A stretch of DNA of 64,000 nt from NCBI RefSeq assembly GCF_020783335.1, contig NZ_CP086068.1:4464001-4528000 (forward strand), given 5' to 3'. The notes under the pieces were generated by a model. That model was not told the origin of the DNA. It saw only the letters and a list, made by a program, of their open reading frames with translations, and ran no database searches. Positions 7,006-17,300 of this stretch are shown piece after piece. Both the position numbers and the translations under genes were made by a program. Numbering within the stretch: position 1 is the stretch's first letter; each line of letters opens with the position of its first letter. The DNA is from Mucilaginibacter daejeonensis. GTDB taxonomy: Bacteria; Bacteroidota; Bacteroidia; Sphingobacteriales; Sphingobacteriaceae.

Positions 7006-9342
7006 TCATTTGTTAGGCTGCTCGTTATCGATCAGCATTTTTAGCAGTTGGTAATGTTCTCTGGTCAATTTGTCTTTGTGCGTTTTGGCCACTTTACCTA
7101 TGTGTTCGGTAAGCGGCACTAACACGCCGTTGATCGTTATGCTCATCTCGCTGAGGCCTGCACCGATCTTATTGCGGCCGGCCAGTGTGAGCAAGCTCCT
7201 GATCAGCGTTGCCTGAATGTTGCGCTGATAGCTGGTCAAAGCGGTGTTAGGGTCGAAATCGAGGAACAGGTAATGATCGATCTGTGCGAAAAGATCTTTG
7301 GTGGTGAACACGTCCTTTTGGCCTGATGCTTCTGCATCAAGCAGGGTCTTGATCAGGTCGGCATTTACCAAGCTATTTACTACCTTGACAGCAGTATTGG
7401 TGAGTAAGGCCTCGGTGTTGGAACCATCCATGGCTTGTGCGCGGTCATTACGCGTCCAGGCAGGGACTTTTTGCAGAATGTTGCGGCCAAGGAATGAGAA
7501 GGTGGCTAGCTGTCTTGCCTTGGTTACATATTTAACAGGCATATCATTGTAGCCCTTCATCACCGTAAAACGTTGCTTGCCGCCGATGTTGGGCATCACG
7601 CTCATCACATATTCATCATACATCATGATAAAGTTGGCCGCCAGCAGCATGTAGGTATCCCACGTGTCATCCTTGAACTTATCACTGATACCGTTCAGCT
7701 TAGGATAGAAGGCGATCAACCGGTCGATACCGGCCTGCGCCGCCTCCAGATTCTGTGAGGACAGGTCGTTGGCCTGTGCGTAAGGGTTGTTCTTGTCCTC
7801 GGCCGAGTAATAATGTTCAGGGTCTATCTTACCATCTTTGGTGAAAGTGCCGCTTTTGAACTGCGTGCCTAACTGGCGATAAGCATGATCGATAGCAAAA
7901 TGATCATAAGCCGAAACGGCTGCTATGAATAATTTTTTATTGTTCTGCTTGCCGGGAACGACCAGGTAATTGAATTCCAGCTCATCCGTAACAGATGAGG
8001 TAAAGCCATGCTGCATCACGAACTTGGGATCACGTAATTGTTGCAAGCTGTAAGCCGCACTACCTGCATAATTGGGTAGCATGCCCAATACCGTGGCCAT
8101 GCTTTGGGCTACTTTAAATTGCAGGATATCTTTGCGTACTTCAAGTGAGTTAGGGTCTTTTTGTATTCGCTCGTCATACATGCCACACTGCACAAAGTAC
8201 TTTTGCATCAGGGCATCCGTCACAACGTCTGATAGGGTCATCTTGGCGGTCTTGATCTCGCCGGTACGGGGGTCATCTACAATATCTACGATCGCTTTAG
8301 GGTTACTGCCCGCCCAGGCGATCAGCACGCTTCCATCTTCCATTCTGGGTTCATTGCCAACGCGCTGTGGCATCACTTTGATCACGTTCTTAAAGCCGGC
8401 AGTTTCAAAGCACTTGTTCCACTCCAGCACACCAGCCTGAACGGCCGGCATCAAAAAAGCCGGAATGGACGGATGCAGATAAACATTGATCGGGCGTTTA
8501 GGCTCCACCAAGGCACCGGCCTTGTACCTGGCTACGTCCTCAGGCTTTACCTCAACGTTCCACTTTTTGATCACGCTAACCTTCTTGGCCGAATAGCCTC
8601 TCGCGCCAAAGTCAGTAAAGATTCGGGTGTCGAAACCGATACGGCGGTCGTTAAGCTTGACCGGCATGGGCCTATCGCTCAACAACTGCAACGCCAGGCC
8701 TAACCGAAAGGTAGAGGCCACATCGGTCTGTTTACCGTTATAGTCACGGCCTGCGCTGGTTTGCGACCGGAACACGTTGAAGTAAATGCCATTCTGAATG
8801 GGCTTCACGCTTTCGACCCCTGAACGTGTGGGATCTGGGTTGGCTATCAAGTTGTAATTCTTAAAGGAGAACAACTCGCCACCATCTATCAGTTGTTTGG
8901 TGATATCGATCACATAGCTCCCGGTATCTTTACCCATTGCCTCGATCTTGAATGTGTAGCTGATCGGCTCGAGTATAGAGCTGTTCAATACATCGGTCAT
9001 GGCGTTTTGATCAAGTACCTGCTCGCTGTAATTATTGCGGGTAACGTAAAGGTTATCACCCTGTCCCTTTACGAAGCGGAGGATACCTGACGACCGTGAT
9101 ATCACGGCGCTTCCGTACTGCATATCGCCCACCACAAGTATGTCCTTTTGCAACTGGTTAGGGCCAATTTGCAGGTAATATTTATCGTCTTGCTGGTAAA
9201 CCGGGAAAGTTCCGGGTGTCACCTGCATCTTGTCTTTAAAGAATTTGTCGAAGCTTACGATGCTGCCTGTTCTTGCCTGTTGACCGAGTGCCTGCAAAAA
9301 GCAAGCAGAGGCCAGCAGTATGATCATCAATGATCTTTTCAT
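7006..9342 (-). CDS. DUF5117/DUF4953-type metalloprotease homologue without a zinc motif (probable pseudoenzyme)
   Basis: Full-length relative (778 residues) of the neighbouring zinc-dependent metalloprotease, with the same order of N-terminal beta domain and C-terminal protease-like domain. The expected HExxHxxGxxH is gone. Aligning the flanking V-A/I...LG...AGS landmarks puts QSMATVLGMLPNY (residues 413-425) where the neighbour has HEVGHTLGLRHDF, so all three His ligands and the catalytic Glu are replaced. The frame is open throughout and the following AGSAAYS context is kept, so it is not a decayed pseudogene. Start taken at 9342 because MKRSLMIILLASACFLQALGQ is a clean signal peptide; an upstream in-frame ATG at 9402 would add 20 residues before it. 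It may bind peptides or modulate the active paralogue (inference). Confidence 0.85.
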   Translation of the reverse strand: MKRSLMIILLASACFLQALGQQARTGSIVSFDKFFKDKMQVTPGTFPVYQQDDKYYLQIGPNQLQKDILVVGDMQYGSAVISRSSGILRFVKGQGDNLYVTRNNYSEQVLDQNAMTDVLNSSILEPISYTFKIEAMGKDTGSYVIDITKQLIDGGELFSFKNYNLIANPDPTRSGVESVKPIQNGIYFNVFRSQTSAGRDYNGKQTDVASTFRLGLALQLLSDRPMPVKLNDRRIGFDTRIFTDFGARGYSAKKVSVIKKWNVEVKPEDVARYKAGALVEPKRPINVYLHPSIPAFLMPAVQAGVLEWNKCFETAGFKNVIKVMPQRVGNEPRMEDGSVLIAWAGSNPKAIVDIVDDPRTGEIKTAKMTLSDVVTDALMQKYFVQCGMYDERIQKDPNSLEVRKDILQFKVAQSMATVLGMLPNYAGSAAYSLQQLRDPKFVMQHGFTSSVTDELEFNYLVVPGKQNNKKLFIAAVSAYDHFAIDHAYRQLGTQFKSGTFTKDGKIDPEHYYSAEDKNNPYAQANDLSSQNLEAAQAGIDRLIAFYPKLNGISDKFKDDTWDTYMLLAANFIMMYDEYVMSVMPNIGGKQRFTVMKGYNDMPVKYVTKARQLATFSFLGRNILQKVPAWTRNDRAQAMDGSNTEALLTNTAVKVVNSLVNADLIKTLLDAEASGQKDVFTTKDLFAQIDHYLFLDFDPNTALTSYQRNIQATLIRSLLTLAGRNKIGAGLSEMSITINGVLVPLTEHIGKVAKTHKDKLTREHYQLLKMLIDNEQPNK

Positions 9343-9374
9343 TTTTGTATATATGGAATATGATCGGTTGTTTC

Positions 9375-11828
9375 TTATATGCCCGTTTTGACGCCTTCCC
9401 ATTGCTGGATCATGGCGATGATGCCCTTGAGGTGATCTTTTGATGGCTCGTCGGTCTTGTGCTTCAGCGCCGCTTCACAGTCACCCTTGATCTTTGCTGC
9501 CTGTTCTTTTAGCAGTATGGCAGCATCGTTCTCATAACTGGCCGGATTGTAAACAGAGGTCAGTACCTTGTTGACATAGGTGCGCTGTAACATACGCCTA
9601 TAGGGCGATATGGCCTCCCCGCTATTTAGGTCATTGAATACACCTTTGTACATATCATCAAAAAAGGATGCGACAGGATAGGCCTGATAACCCTTGATGC
9701 GCTCGTTCTTTGCAACGAAAGGAAATTTGAAGAACAGCTTGCTCATGAACAGTTCATAGTCAGCTTCTACCTGCCCCTGAAATTCGAACCGGGTCTTATT
9801 GGTGATATTGGCCGGGAACAACCACGCCGGTTCGTGGAAGTAATATTTATCGATAAAATCCATTGCCTCCTTTTGCGTTGTGCGGTCTACCGGTATAAAA
9901 TTGGATCGGTCTTCGGCTACCAGCGCCTGATCGGCGTAGCGGCCACCAATGTTCTTGAGCACATGAGCCAGATACTCGTTATACCGGCTTGCCACAGCGG
10001 TATGCATCTTTTTCATCATCGTATAATTCTCATCATCATCATTTTCCAGCCAGCCTTCCAGGTGATCCATCACGTATTTAAGATTATTGATACCCAGTGC
10101 ACTGGCTTTCATGGCATTATTACCCATATCCTCCGATTGTACCCTCGGGTCAGTAAAATCACCCTCCGGAAAGTAGAAGAACCTTGGGTCTTTGCGTTTA
10201 TTAGATACCCATTTCCGCAGCACCTCTGCTTCCTGGGCTGGCGTTTTGTATTTGGGCAACCACTTGTATCCCCACTCAATGGCGTATTCATCATAAATGC
10301 CGATCTTGGGTAATAGCTCCTCAGCTGTAAAGCTATCTTCGGGCTGTACCACATAATCGAATCTTAAGTAGTCCATGATGGATGCGCCGAACCCGTTCTT
10401 AGCCACGAACGATCTTTTGCGTACGCTATCCACATCGTAACTATGGCTCCCGGCAAAGTCATGACGTAAACCGAGCGTATGGCCCACCTCGTGGGTGATC
10501 ACCGTTTGCGCTAAACGCCCCATGATATCATTAGACAAAGGCAATTTCCTGGCTCTTGGATCATTGGCCGAGCACATGACAAAGTACCAGCGCTGCAACA
10601 GATCGGTAACGTTATGGAACACCGCCACATGCGAGCTCAATATTTGCCCTGAGCGCGGATCTACCACCATGGGGCCGTATGCATTCGCTGTGGTGGAGGG
10701 TTTGTAAGAGATGACAGAATAGCTGGCGTTATCCATCGCAAAGTTGGGGTCCTCTGCTGCGGTAGGCTCCATTTTAGCGACAATGGCATTCTTGAACCCG
10801 ATCTTTTCGAACGAGCGCTGCCAAGCGTTCACACCGGCAATAAAATACGGACGCAGGTATTCGGGTGTGTTCTTATCTACATAGAATACGATGGGATGTG
10901 CCGGCTCTACCAGTTCACCGCGTTCATACTTCTTCGCATCTTTTGGCTTGGGCGCTATATCCCAACGGGTGGCCAGCAAAAGATCCTCTTCCTTGCCGGG
11001 GTCTATACTATAGTCTTTAAGTGATCGGGTGAAAAAACCCACCCGTTTATCGGCATACCGCTGGCGCATAGGTTTTGCCGGCAGCAGGTACCAGCTTGCA
11101 CCCACCTCCCAGGCTGTCGGTCCGTTCTCTTGCTTACCAGGCTCTTCCTGTACTGGCTGAGGCTCGGCAGGAGCCATGGTGTTAGGTTTTGGAGCCGCAA
11201 CGCCCGGCGCGTACGCTCGTTTAGAGCGGAAAACAATATTGTTGTTATAACTGGAGATGCTGAGCGGATAAGACAGATTAGCCTGATATGCACCGAGGCC
11301 CAATTCCTCCTTTGCACCGCTTAATGACAGTAAAGGCATATCGGCATTGATAGCCAGCGTAAGATCGATGAGTGCGGCATCCTTGCTTTGGGCCACCGGC
11401 GTGAACGACATGATCACAGGCGTTACCCTGTTCATGACCGAGGCATAGTAACTGCTCTTAGGATCAGGGGCGTTGTAAAATTGTGGCTGCTCCATGTATA
11501 CAGCGCCTCGTTTGCCCTTATTGAACCTGAAGATGGCCTCATGGACCACGTCGCCGGCAAAACCATAGCGGCGGCGTGGGTCGCGAGCCAATTGTGCTGA
11601 TCCCCGGTCAATGGTGATCATGGCCAGTATGTCCCTGTTCAATAACGAGTCGGGTACCTCCAGGTAATATTTATTATCCTGTACGTACACGTTGAACACC
11701 CCGTTATGCTTTTTAGCGGCCGGTTTGATGAAGGTGCCGATGGCAGGAAGCGGTGTTGTTGTTTGGGCAGCCAGCGGCAAAGTGGCGCATAACTGTGCCA
11801 GGAGCAACAACTTTTTAAGTAGTTTCAT
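9375..11828 (-). CDS. Zinc-dependent metalloprotease (DUF5117/DUF5118, DUF4953 family)
   Basis: Exported metalloprotease of 817 residues with signal peptide MKLLKKLLLLAQ...LAAQ. The zinc site is complete: HEVGHTLGLRH, with His446, Glu447, His450 and His456, followed by SIMDYLRFDYV, which fits the Met-turn region of metzincins. A Pro/Glu/Gln-rich insert at about residues 212-235 separates two beta regions in the N-terminal half. It probably cleaves proteins or peptides in the periplasm or at the surface for uptake through the SusCD pair encoded upstream. The inactive-looking paralogue follows 32 bases downstream. Confidence 0.9.
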   Translation of the reverse strand: MKLLKKLLLLAQLCATLPLAAQTTTPLPAIGTFIKPAAKKHNGVFNVYVQDNKYYLEVPDSLLNRDILAMITIDRGSAQLARDPRRRYGFAGDVVHEAIFRFNKGKRGAVYMEQPQFYNAPDPKSSYYASVMNRVTPVIMSFTPVAQSKDAALIDLTLAINADMPLLSLSGAKEELGLGAYQANLSYPLSISSYNNNIVFRSKRAYAPGVAAPKPNTMAPAEPQPVQEEPGKQENGPTAWEVGASWYLLPAKPMRQRYADKRVGFFTRSLKDYSIDPGKEEDLLLATRWDIAPKPKDAKKYERGELVEPAHPIVFYVDKNTPEYLRPYFIAGVNAWQRSFEKIGFKNAIVAKMEPTAAEDPNFAMDNASYSVISYKPSTTANAYGPMVVDPRSGQILSSHVAVFHNVTDLLQRWYFVMCSANDPRARKLPLSNDIMGRLAQTVITHEVGHTLGLRHDFAGSHSYDVDSVRKRSFVAKNGFGASIMDYLRFDYVVQPEDSFTAEELLPKIGIYDEYAIEWGYKWLPKYKTPAQEAEVLRKWVSNKRKDPRFFYFPEGDFTDPRVQSEDMGNNAMKASALGINNLKYVMDHLEGWLENDDDENYTMMKKMHTAVASRYNEYLAHVLKNIGGRYADQALVAEDRSNFIPVDRTTQKEAMDFIDKYYFHEPAWLFPANITNKTRFEFQGQVEADYELFMSKLFFKFPFVAKNERIKGYQAYPVASFFDDMYKGVFNDLNSGEAISPYRRMLQRTYVNKVLTSVYNPASYENDAAILLKEQAAKIKGDCEAALKHKTDEPSKDHLKGIIAMIQQWEGVKTGI

Positions 11829-11907
11829 GATGATGATAGCTTGATATAAGCTACCGCTCGTGTTATTTCGGCAAGCGATAGCTATTTAAGTTGAGGACCA
11901 GTGCCGG

Positions 11908-12849
11908 TTACATTCCCCTGGCTTTGTTACCGATCTTTTGCAGATCCACCTGATAGGTATTGATGTAGTAGTTCCTCACGATGTTGTATCTCTTCCTGAT
12001 CAGGCCGTTGGCATCCTTAGTGGCATTAAGTATGCCCACCGCACTGCTGTTGGTGTTGGCGACAGACCGGTTAAGGTCAGTTTCAGACAGCGTGACCATG
12101 GCCATTACAAAAGCATTCCAGTCAGACAAAGCCGTGGCGGAGTAGTATGTGCTGATGATGCCTTTACCATATGCAGCAGCCTGGGTAGTTAAGGTGGTAC
12201 TGTAATCGGCACTGTTGTTGAACTCGATGGTCGGTTTGATCAGGCCGCGATCATTAATGCTCTGAAACAACACTTGGTTCAAACGGGCCAGGAAAGCCAG
12301 TTTTTCGGCAGCGGTCATCTGGTTCACTGAAGCATCGCCATAGTTGATGGCAATGTTGTCATAACTATAGTAAGCCGCTATCTTTTTTACGCCTTTAGCG
12401 GGTGTGTAAACCGGCGTGAACACATAAGTCGTGTAAATGGAATCGACCTTGCTACACAATAGTAACTTTACCGGCAGGAACTGTTTGAGGAAGCTTGCCG
12501 GGTAAAGACTAAATAAACTTTTATCGATGAGGTCGAGCTGAGGAGCTATATAATCGGCGATGGCTGGTACCACATCTGCCCCCACCGACCAGTTGCCAGT
12601 GGATGACTGCACCGGTTTTTTCCACATCGTGGGGGTCCAGTACGCATCACGATCGCTGAATTTGTATAACAAGTAGCTGCCGTAAGTATTATAGTAACCA
12701 GTTATGGTTTGGTCGTAAGCGGCGTTACCCTGCGGCACCTGGTAGGTAACATCGGCATTGGATGGGTTGAGTGCCTCTTCATTTTTTGAACAAGAACTTA
12801 TGCCGACACCTATGGCCAGCAGTAGTATGATATGGGTTATACCTTTCAT
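11908..12849 (-). CDS. Lipoprotein related to SusCD-associated zinc metallohydrolases, catalytic motif not conserved
   Basis: A lipoprotein signal (LLLAIGVGISSC) puts it at the periplasmic or outer face. Overall layout and its place directly after susD resemble the substrate-import-associated metallohydrolase lipoproteins (TIGR04549 type), whose centre carries HExxH. At the matching place (after MTAAEKLAFLARL) this protein reads NQVLF (residues 191-195), so H, E and H are N, Q and F. Family assignment is from memory of the architecture, hence moderate. The start at 12849 gives the best signal peptide; an ATG at 12876 overlapping the susD stop (ATGA) is the alternative and would add nine residues. 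It may bind substrate rather than cut it. Confidence 0.6.
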   Translation of the reverse strand: MKGITHIILLLAIGVGISSCSKNEEALNPSNADVTYQVPQGNAAYDQTITGYYNTYGSYLLYKFSDRDAYWTPTMWKKPVQSSTGNWSVGADVVPAIADYIAPQLDLIDKSLFSLYPASFLKQFLPVKLLLCSKVDSIYTTYVFTPVYTPAKGVKKIAAYYSYDNIAINYGDASVNQMTAAEKLAFLARLNQVLFQSINDRGLIKPTIEFNNSADYSTTLTTQAAAYGKGIISTYYSATALSDWNAFVMAMVTLSETDLNRSVANTNSSAVGILNATKDANGLIRKRYNIVRNYYINTYQVDLQKIGNKARGM

Positions 12850-12872
12850 GACATCGCTCTTTAAATATTGAT

Positions 12873-14381
12873 TCATCGTGGGTTTTGGATCAGGTCAGTA
12901 TTAGCCAATAGGGCATTGGCCGGTATGGGCAGCGCGAACAGCGGGCTGTTGGCAGGTAAGGTGTAGGTAGCCGTCATGTTATCGGTTCCGGTGAAAACGT
13001 GCGTTACGCCCAGTCCCCATCGTTTAAGATCGATAAAACGGTGTCCATCCTCCAATGCCAGCTCTCTGCGACGTTCTTCCTGGCAAAATTTGTACAGTGC
13101 TTGAGGCGCAGTGATGTTCACAGCAACATAGGGTGTGTTGCGAGTATCATAACGACTTTGCCTCAAGGCATTCAGGTCATTCAATGCGGCTTGCCTGTCA
13201 GATGCGTTGCCCGTGCTCATAAAGCGGCGGGTATAGGCTTCCGCACGGTTCAGGTAAAGCTCAGCTACCCTAAACCCTTTCGTACCATAAGTAGCATTGA
13301 GCGTATTTTTCCCGGTACGGTAAGCGAAGTTAGTACCGTTAGCGGTAAAGAACAGGAAATAGAACCTGTAGCGCAGGTCACCATAATTGGATGTGCCGGT
13401 ACCTTTATCATACTGCGAAGAAAGATCGGCCGATACACTAAAAGGTGGCAACGAACGGCTGTCCACATCGGCCGAAAGTATATCAGGATGCACACCTCCA
13501 TATATCCACAGTATCTCGGGGCTCGATGAGTTATAGATACCATTTGCAGGCGTCGTTCCGCCACTGCTCACCCAATTGACCAGTGGGGTCAACGTCGACC
13601 TGTTCTGTAGAGCTGCCGAAGCGCGCTGAATAGCCTTGTCCCAGTCACTGTCGAGCCCACGGTACAGGTAGAATCGTGAAAGAAGGCCATTGGCCACATC
13701 ACTACCTACCCGAAACACGTTCGGCGGCGTAAAATTATTCCGCAACAGGTCTTCGGCCGTGATCAGGTCCTTCTCGATCTGATCATACACCTCTTTAAGT
13801 GAGTTCCTTTTAAGTCCACCATCTTTTACCTGGCTGGTGAGTACCAAGGGCACGCCCATAGTGGTTTCGGGCGTGACGCCGGGGCCGGTGTACATTTGGG
13901 CATAAGTGGTCACCAACTTCAAGTAATAATAACCTCTCAAGAACAGGCATTGCCCCAACACGGCGTTCTTATCAGCAGTGGTACCCGGCACATTAGCCAA
14001 CTGATCGATCAGCACGTTGCAGCCTTTGATCTTCAGGTACATTTTGGCGTAAATGTTAGCAGCATCTGATACCACACTGGTGGCATCGAACATGGTAGGA
14101 TTAAAGGTGAACATAGCCGTGTTAGCTTGCACCTTTGTCAGGTAGGTGGCGATCGGTGATCCGCTTATAGGCACCAGTGGATTATTCTGAACATCATCGG
14201 TCAATACGTCAAATGTCTCCAAGGTGGTAATATACGGGTAGGCATCACTGTACATTAGCGCACTAAGATCGGCTGTTGACCCGGGGCGCATCTCATCCTG
14301 GCTATACTCCGCCAGGAACTTTTTACAGGAGAAGGTCAGCGTGGATAGCAAAAGCAGACCACATATGTATAATTTTTTCAT
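12873..14381 (-). CDS. SusD/RagB family nutrient-binding lipoprotein
   Basis: Outer-membrane lipoprotein of 502 residues with signal MKKLYICGLLLLSTLTFSC. It has the TPR-like helical SusD fold: the QCLFLRGYYYLKLV segment, GVPLV, LNDLNALRQSRY and the C-terminal EERRRELALEDGHRFIDLKRWG signature. It would sit as a lid on the SusC channel encoded four bases upstream and capture substrate. With peptidases rather than glycoside hydrolases in the same operon, a peptide ligand is more likely than a glycan (inference). Confidence 0.93.
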   Translation of the reverse strand: MKKLYICGLLLLSTLTFSCKKFLAEYSQDEMRPGSTADLSALMYSDAYPYITTLETFDVLTDDVQNNPLVPISGSPIATYLTKVQANTAMFTFNPTMFDATSVVSDAANIYAKMYLKIKGCNVLIDQLANVPGTTADKNAVLGQCLFLRGYYYLKLVTTYAQMYTGPGVTPETTMGVPLVLTSQVKDGGLKRNSLKEVYDQIEKDLITAEDLLRNNFTPPNVFRVGSDVANGLLSRFYLYRGLDSDWDKAIQRASAALQNRSTLTPLVNWVSSGGTTPANGIYNSSSPEILWIYGGVHPDILSADVDSRSLPPFSVSADLSSQYDKGTGTSNYGDLRYRFYFLFFTANGTNFAYRTGKNTLNATYGTKGFRVAELYLNRAEAYTRRFMSTGNASDRQAALNDLNALRQSRYDTRNTPYVAVNITAPQALYKFCQEERRRELALEDGHRFIDLKRWGLGVTHVFTGTDNMTATYTLPANSPLFALPIPANALLANTDLIQNPR

Positions 14382-14385
14382 CTGT

Positions 14386-17300
14386 TTAAAAACTTAGGTT
14401 CATACTAAACGTGTAGGTTCTGGTGCGCGGCTGTCCGCCGGTGGCCACCTCCGGGTCTATACCCTTGAAGTCGCTGCTGTTGATCGAGAACACGTTGGAC
14501 ACCCCACCACCTAATGCTATGTTCTTGCATTTAAGCTTTGATACCACGTTTGCTGGCAAGCTGTAGCTCAAGTTGAGGTTATTACAACGCAAACTTGATG
14601 CACTCACTACCCTATCGGTGCTATAGTTGTAAAAGTTATACACGTTCCTGTTGGCCCTTTGATCTCCGTTAGGAAGATCCACGTTGGCCAATGTTCCATT
14701 AGGTAATGCCGGAACGGTAGCGTTCGGGTTAGATGGTGACCAACGATCAAGGATAAGACGCGATAGGTTCTCATACTCGGTAGGTAAACCACTGCTGGTG
14801 CCTGCATAGTTATATAACGGCGCCAGGAAACGTTTACCGCCTAATTGCAGGTAGAAGGAACTGCTTAGCGTGAGCATTTTGTACCTGAAGTTCATGCCCA
14901 GGCCCGAAACCAGATCAGGGTCCAGTTTGCCTACATATTGCATAAAGGAAGTGGGATCTTTAGGGTCACTGCCCGGAGTAGTGCTCAGATCTATTATGGG
15001 TTCTCCGGTTTTAGGATCAATGCCTTTGGACCTGAATGCGTAGAAGCCCGACACCGGCCTACCCAACACGTTCAGCTGACCTGATGCTGCTGTTTGCCAG
15101 CTAACCACTTGTGCACCCGTCTTGGTGATGCGGTTGTTATTTTTTGAGGTGTTAAAGTTGACCGACCAGGTAAAGTTCCTGGTGCGTACCGGCACAAAGT
15201 TCACGGTCAATTCATAGCCTGAATTGCTCATCGAACCACCATTCACCAGCATCGACGAAGTACCGTACTCCAACGGAACTGAAAGACTGGTGATGAGCTC
15301 GCGTCCGCGTTTATTGTAATATTCCAGTGTACCACTTATCCTGTTCTGGAAAAGGCTCCAGTCTAAACCCAGGTTCAGGGTCAGGTTCTGCTCCCACCGC
15401 AGATCGCCATAAGGCAGGCTCGCTACGGTCAAAAGTTGTTCGCCGGTGAAAGACTCTGTTGAGTTAGAGGTCACTCCAGTAGGTATCTTGATGATCAGAT
15501 CTGGGCTAACGTTGGAGGCGATGTTACGCTGATAACCGATGGAGCTGCGCAGGCTAAGGCCGCTCAGCCAATCATTGGTCACGAACCATTTCTCGTTGGC
15601 GATATTCCAACGCAAACCACCTGCCCAAACCGGATTGAACTTCTCATTGGTGAATTGCCCGAACCTGTTGGACCGATCGTTCCTGACACTGAAGTTAAGC
15701 ACATAGCGGCTGTCAAAGGTGTAGCTTGAGGTCAGATAAACGCCCATGGTATTCACCCGGCGATCGGTTATGGTAGGTATAGATACCAATAGGGGATTGA
15801 CCGTTTTTGCCGTGGTATACGTAAGCGGCAACGTAGCGAACGACTTGCCTCTATCTCTCAAATAACCGTATGATGTGGACTGGAAACCATCGTATTGCGT
15901 ACTATTGGTCTCCACACCCACCATTACCGCTACGTTATGCTTTTTAGCAAAGGTCTCGCTGTATGAAAGGTTGTTGCGCCATCCCCAGGTGCGGTTAGTG
16001 CTATTGAGTTGGTTATACTCGCCTCCTTGCGGCAGCTTGGAAAGGATGTAGTTGGGATCGTTAGGCTTAAGCGGAAAGTCAGAGAAGCGCAAGGCGCGCG
16101 CCACGTACTCTGTTTTATCAGTAGCATAGGTAGCCCCATTGGTGGCCGAGGCGTTGTAACTAAATAACGTTTGAAAGCGGAAATTTTTTGAAATCTGGTA
16201 ATTAACGTCCATTACCGCGTTAGTGGTCAATACGTTATTGGTGTTGCCGGTCTCGTTGCGTTCGTTCAGGATGTTAAAGAGGTAGCCGGAAGCATTACGA
16301 TAATAACTCAGCTGACCATTAGCATCGTACGCAGCTATGGCGCGGTTAGCTTTGGTAGCGTAATCATATGGGCTGATCTGGTAAAATCCGTCCGTCGTAT
16401 TTTTAGATGCTGATAAACGTAGACCAAGGCTCAAATTTTTTGACAGCTGTGAGTTCATGGACAGGTTGCCGGTGATGTTACGTATATCATTACCGATCGC
16501 CGTACCAGCCGTGGTATTATAACCGAACGATGAATAGTAGCGCGTGTTGGCATTACCGCCAGATATACCCAGGTTATGCGACATGCTGAAAGGCGTACGG
16601 AACAACAAATCGAACCAATCGGTATTGACGGTCTCCATGGCGGCTACCCTTGCCTTGAACTCTGACTCAGATATGGTCTTCAAATACAGATAATCGTTCA
16701 GCGCCCCGGCATAACCGATGTTGTTGCTCACCGTTGGCGAGGTCAGTCCACGATCGTATATCTCTCTGGATATGGCCACGCGTTCTTTCGAGTTCATCAG
16801 GTTCAGCCTGTCATAGTTCACCCGGTCGGTCACGCTCAAATTGGTAGAGTAATTGATCGATGGTGGACCTACCTGACCTTTTTTGGTAGTGATCACGATC
16901 ACACCATTGGCCGCCCTTACACCATATATAGCAGTGGCCGAAGCATCTTTTAGTACGGTGATGTCCTGAATATCATTAGGGTTCAACCAACGGATGGAGT
17001 TACCCACAAAGTTGCGGAGATAGTCAAAGTTATCAGCGTTGATACCGCCCGCGTTGTTCAATTCCTGGGCTCTGAATGGAAGGGGGTCTTCCTGAATGAT
17101 GCCGTCAACCACCCAGATGGGCTCTTGAGTACCTACCAGCGTGGAAGTACCACGTACTCTTACGTTTTGACGGGTACCCACCATGCCGCTACTATTGGTG
17201 ACCACTACGCCGGCCAGCTTACCTTGCAGAGCCTGCTCGAGCGTATTGATACCGTTCAGGTTAAGGTCTTTGGCCTGAACACTGGCTACGGATCCTACCA

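Noticed and set aside
9834..10313. 159-residue plus-strand frame inside the metalloprotease gene
   Set aside because: Antisense to conserved protease sequence; no recognisable domain or start context.
12999..13529. 176-residue plus-strand frame inside susD
   Set aside because: Antisense to a convincing SusD; composition is that of a shadow frame.
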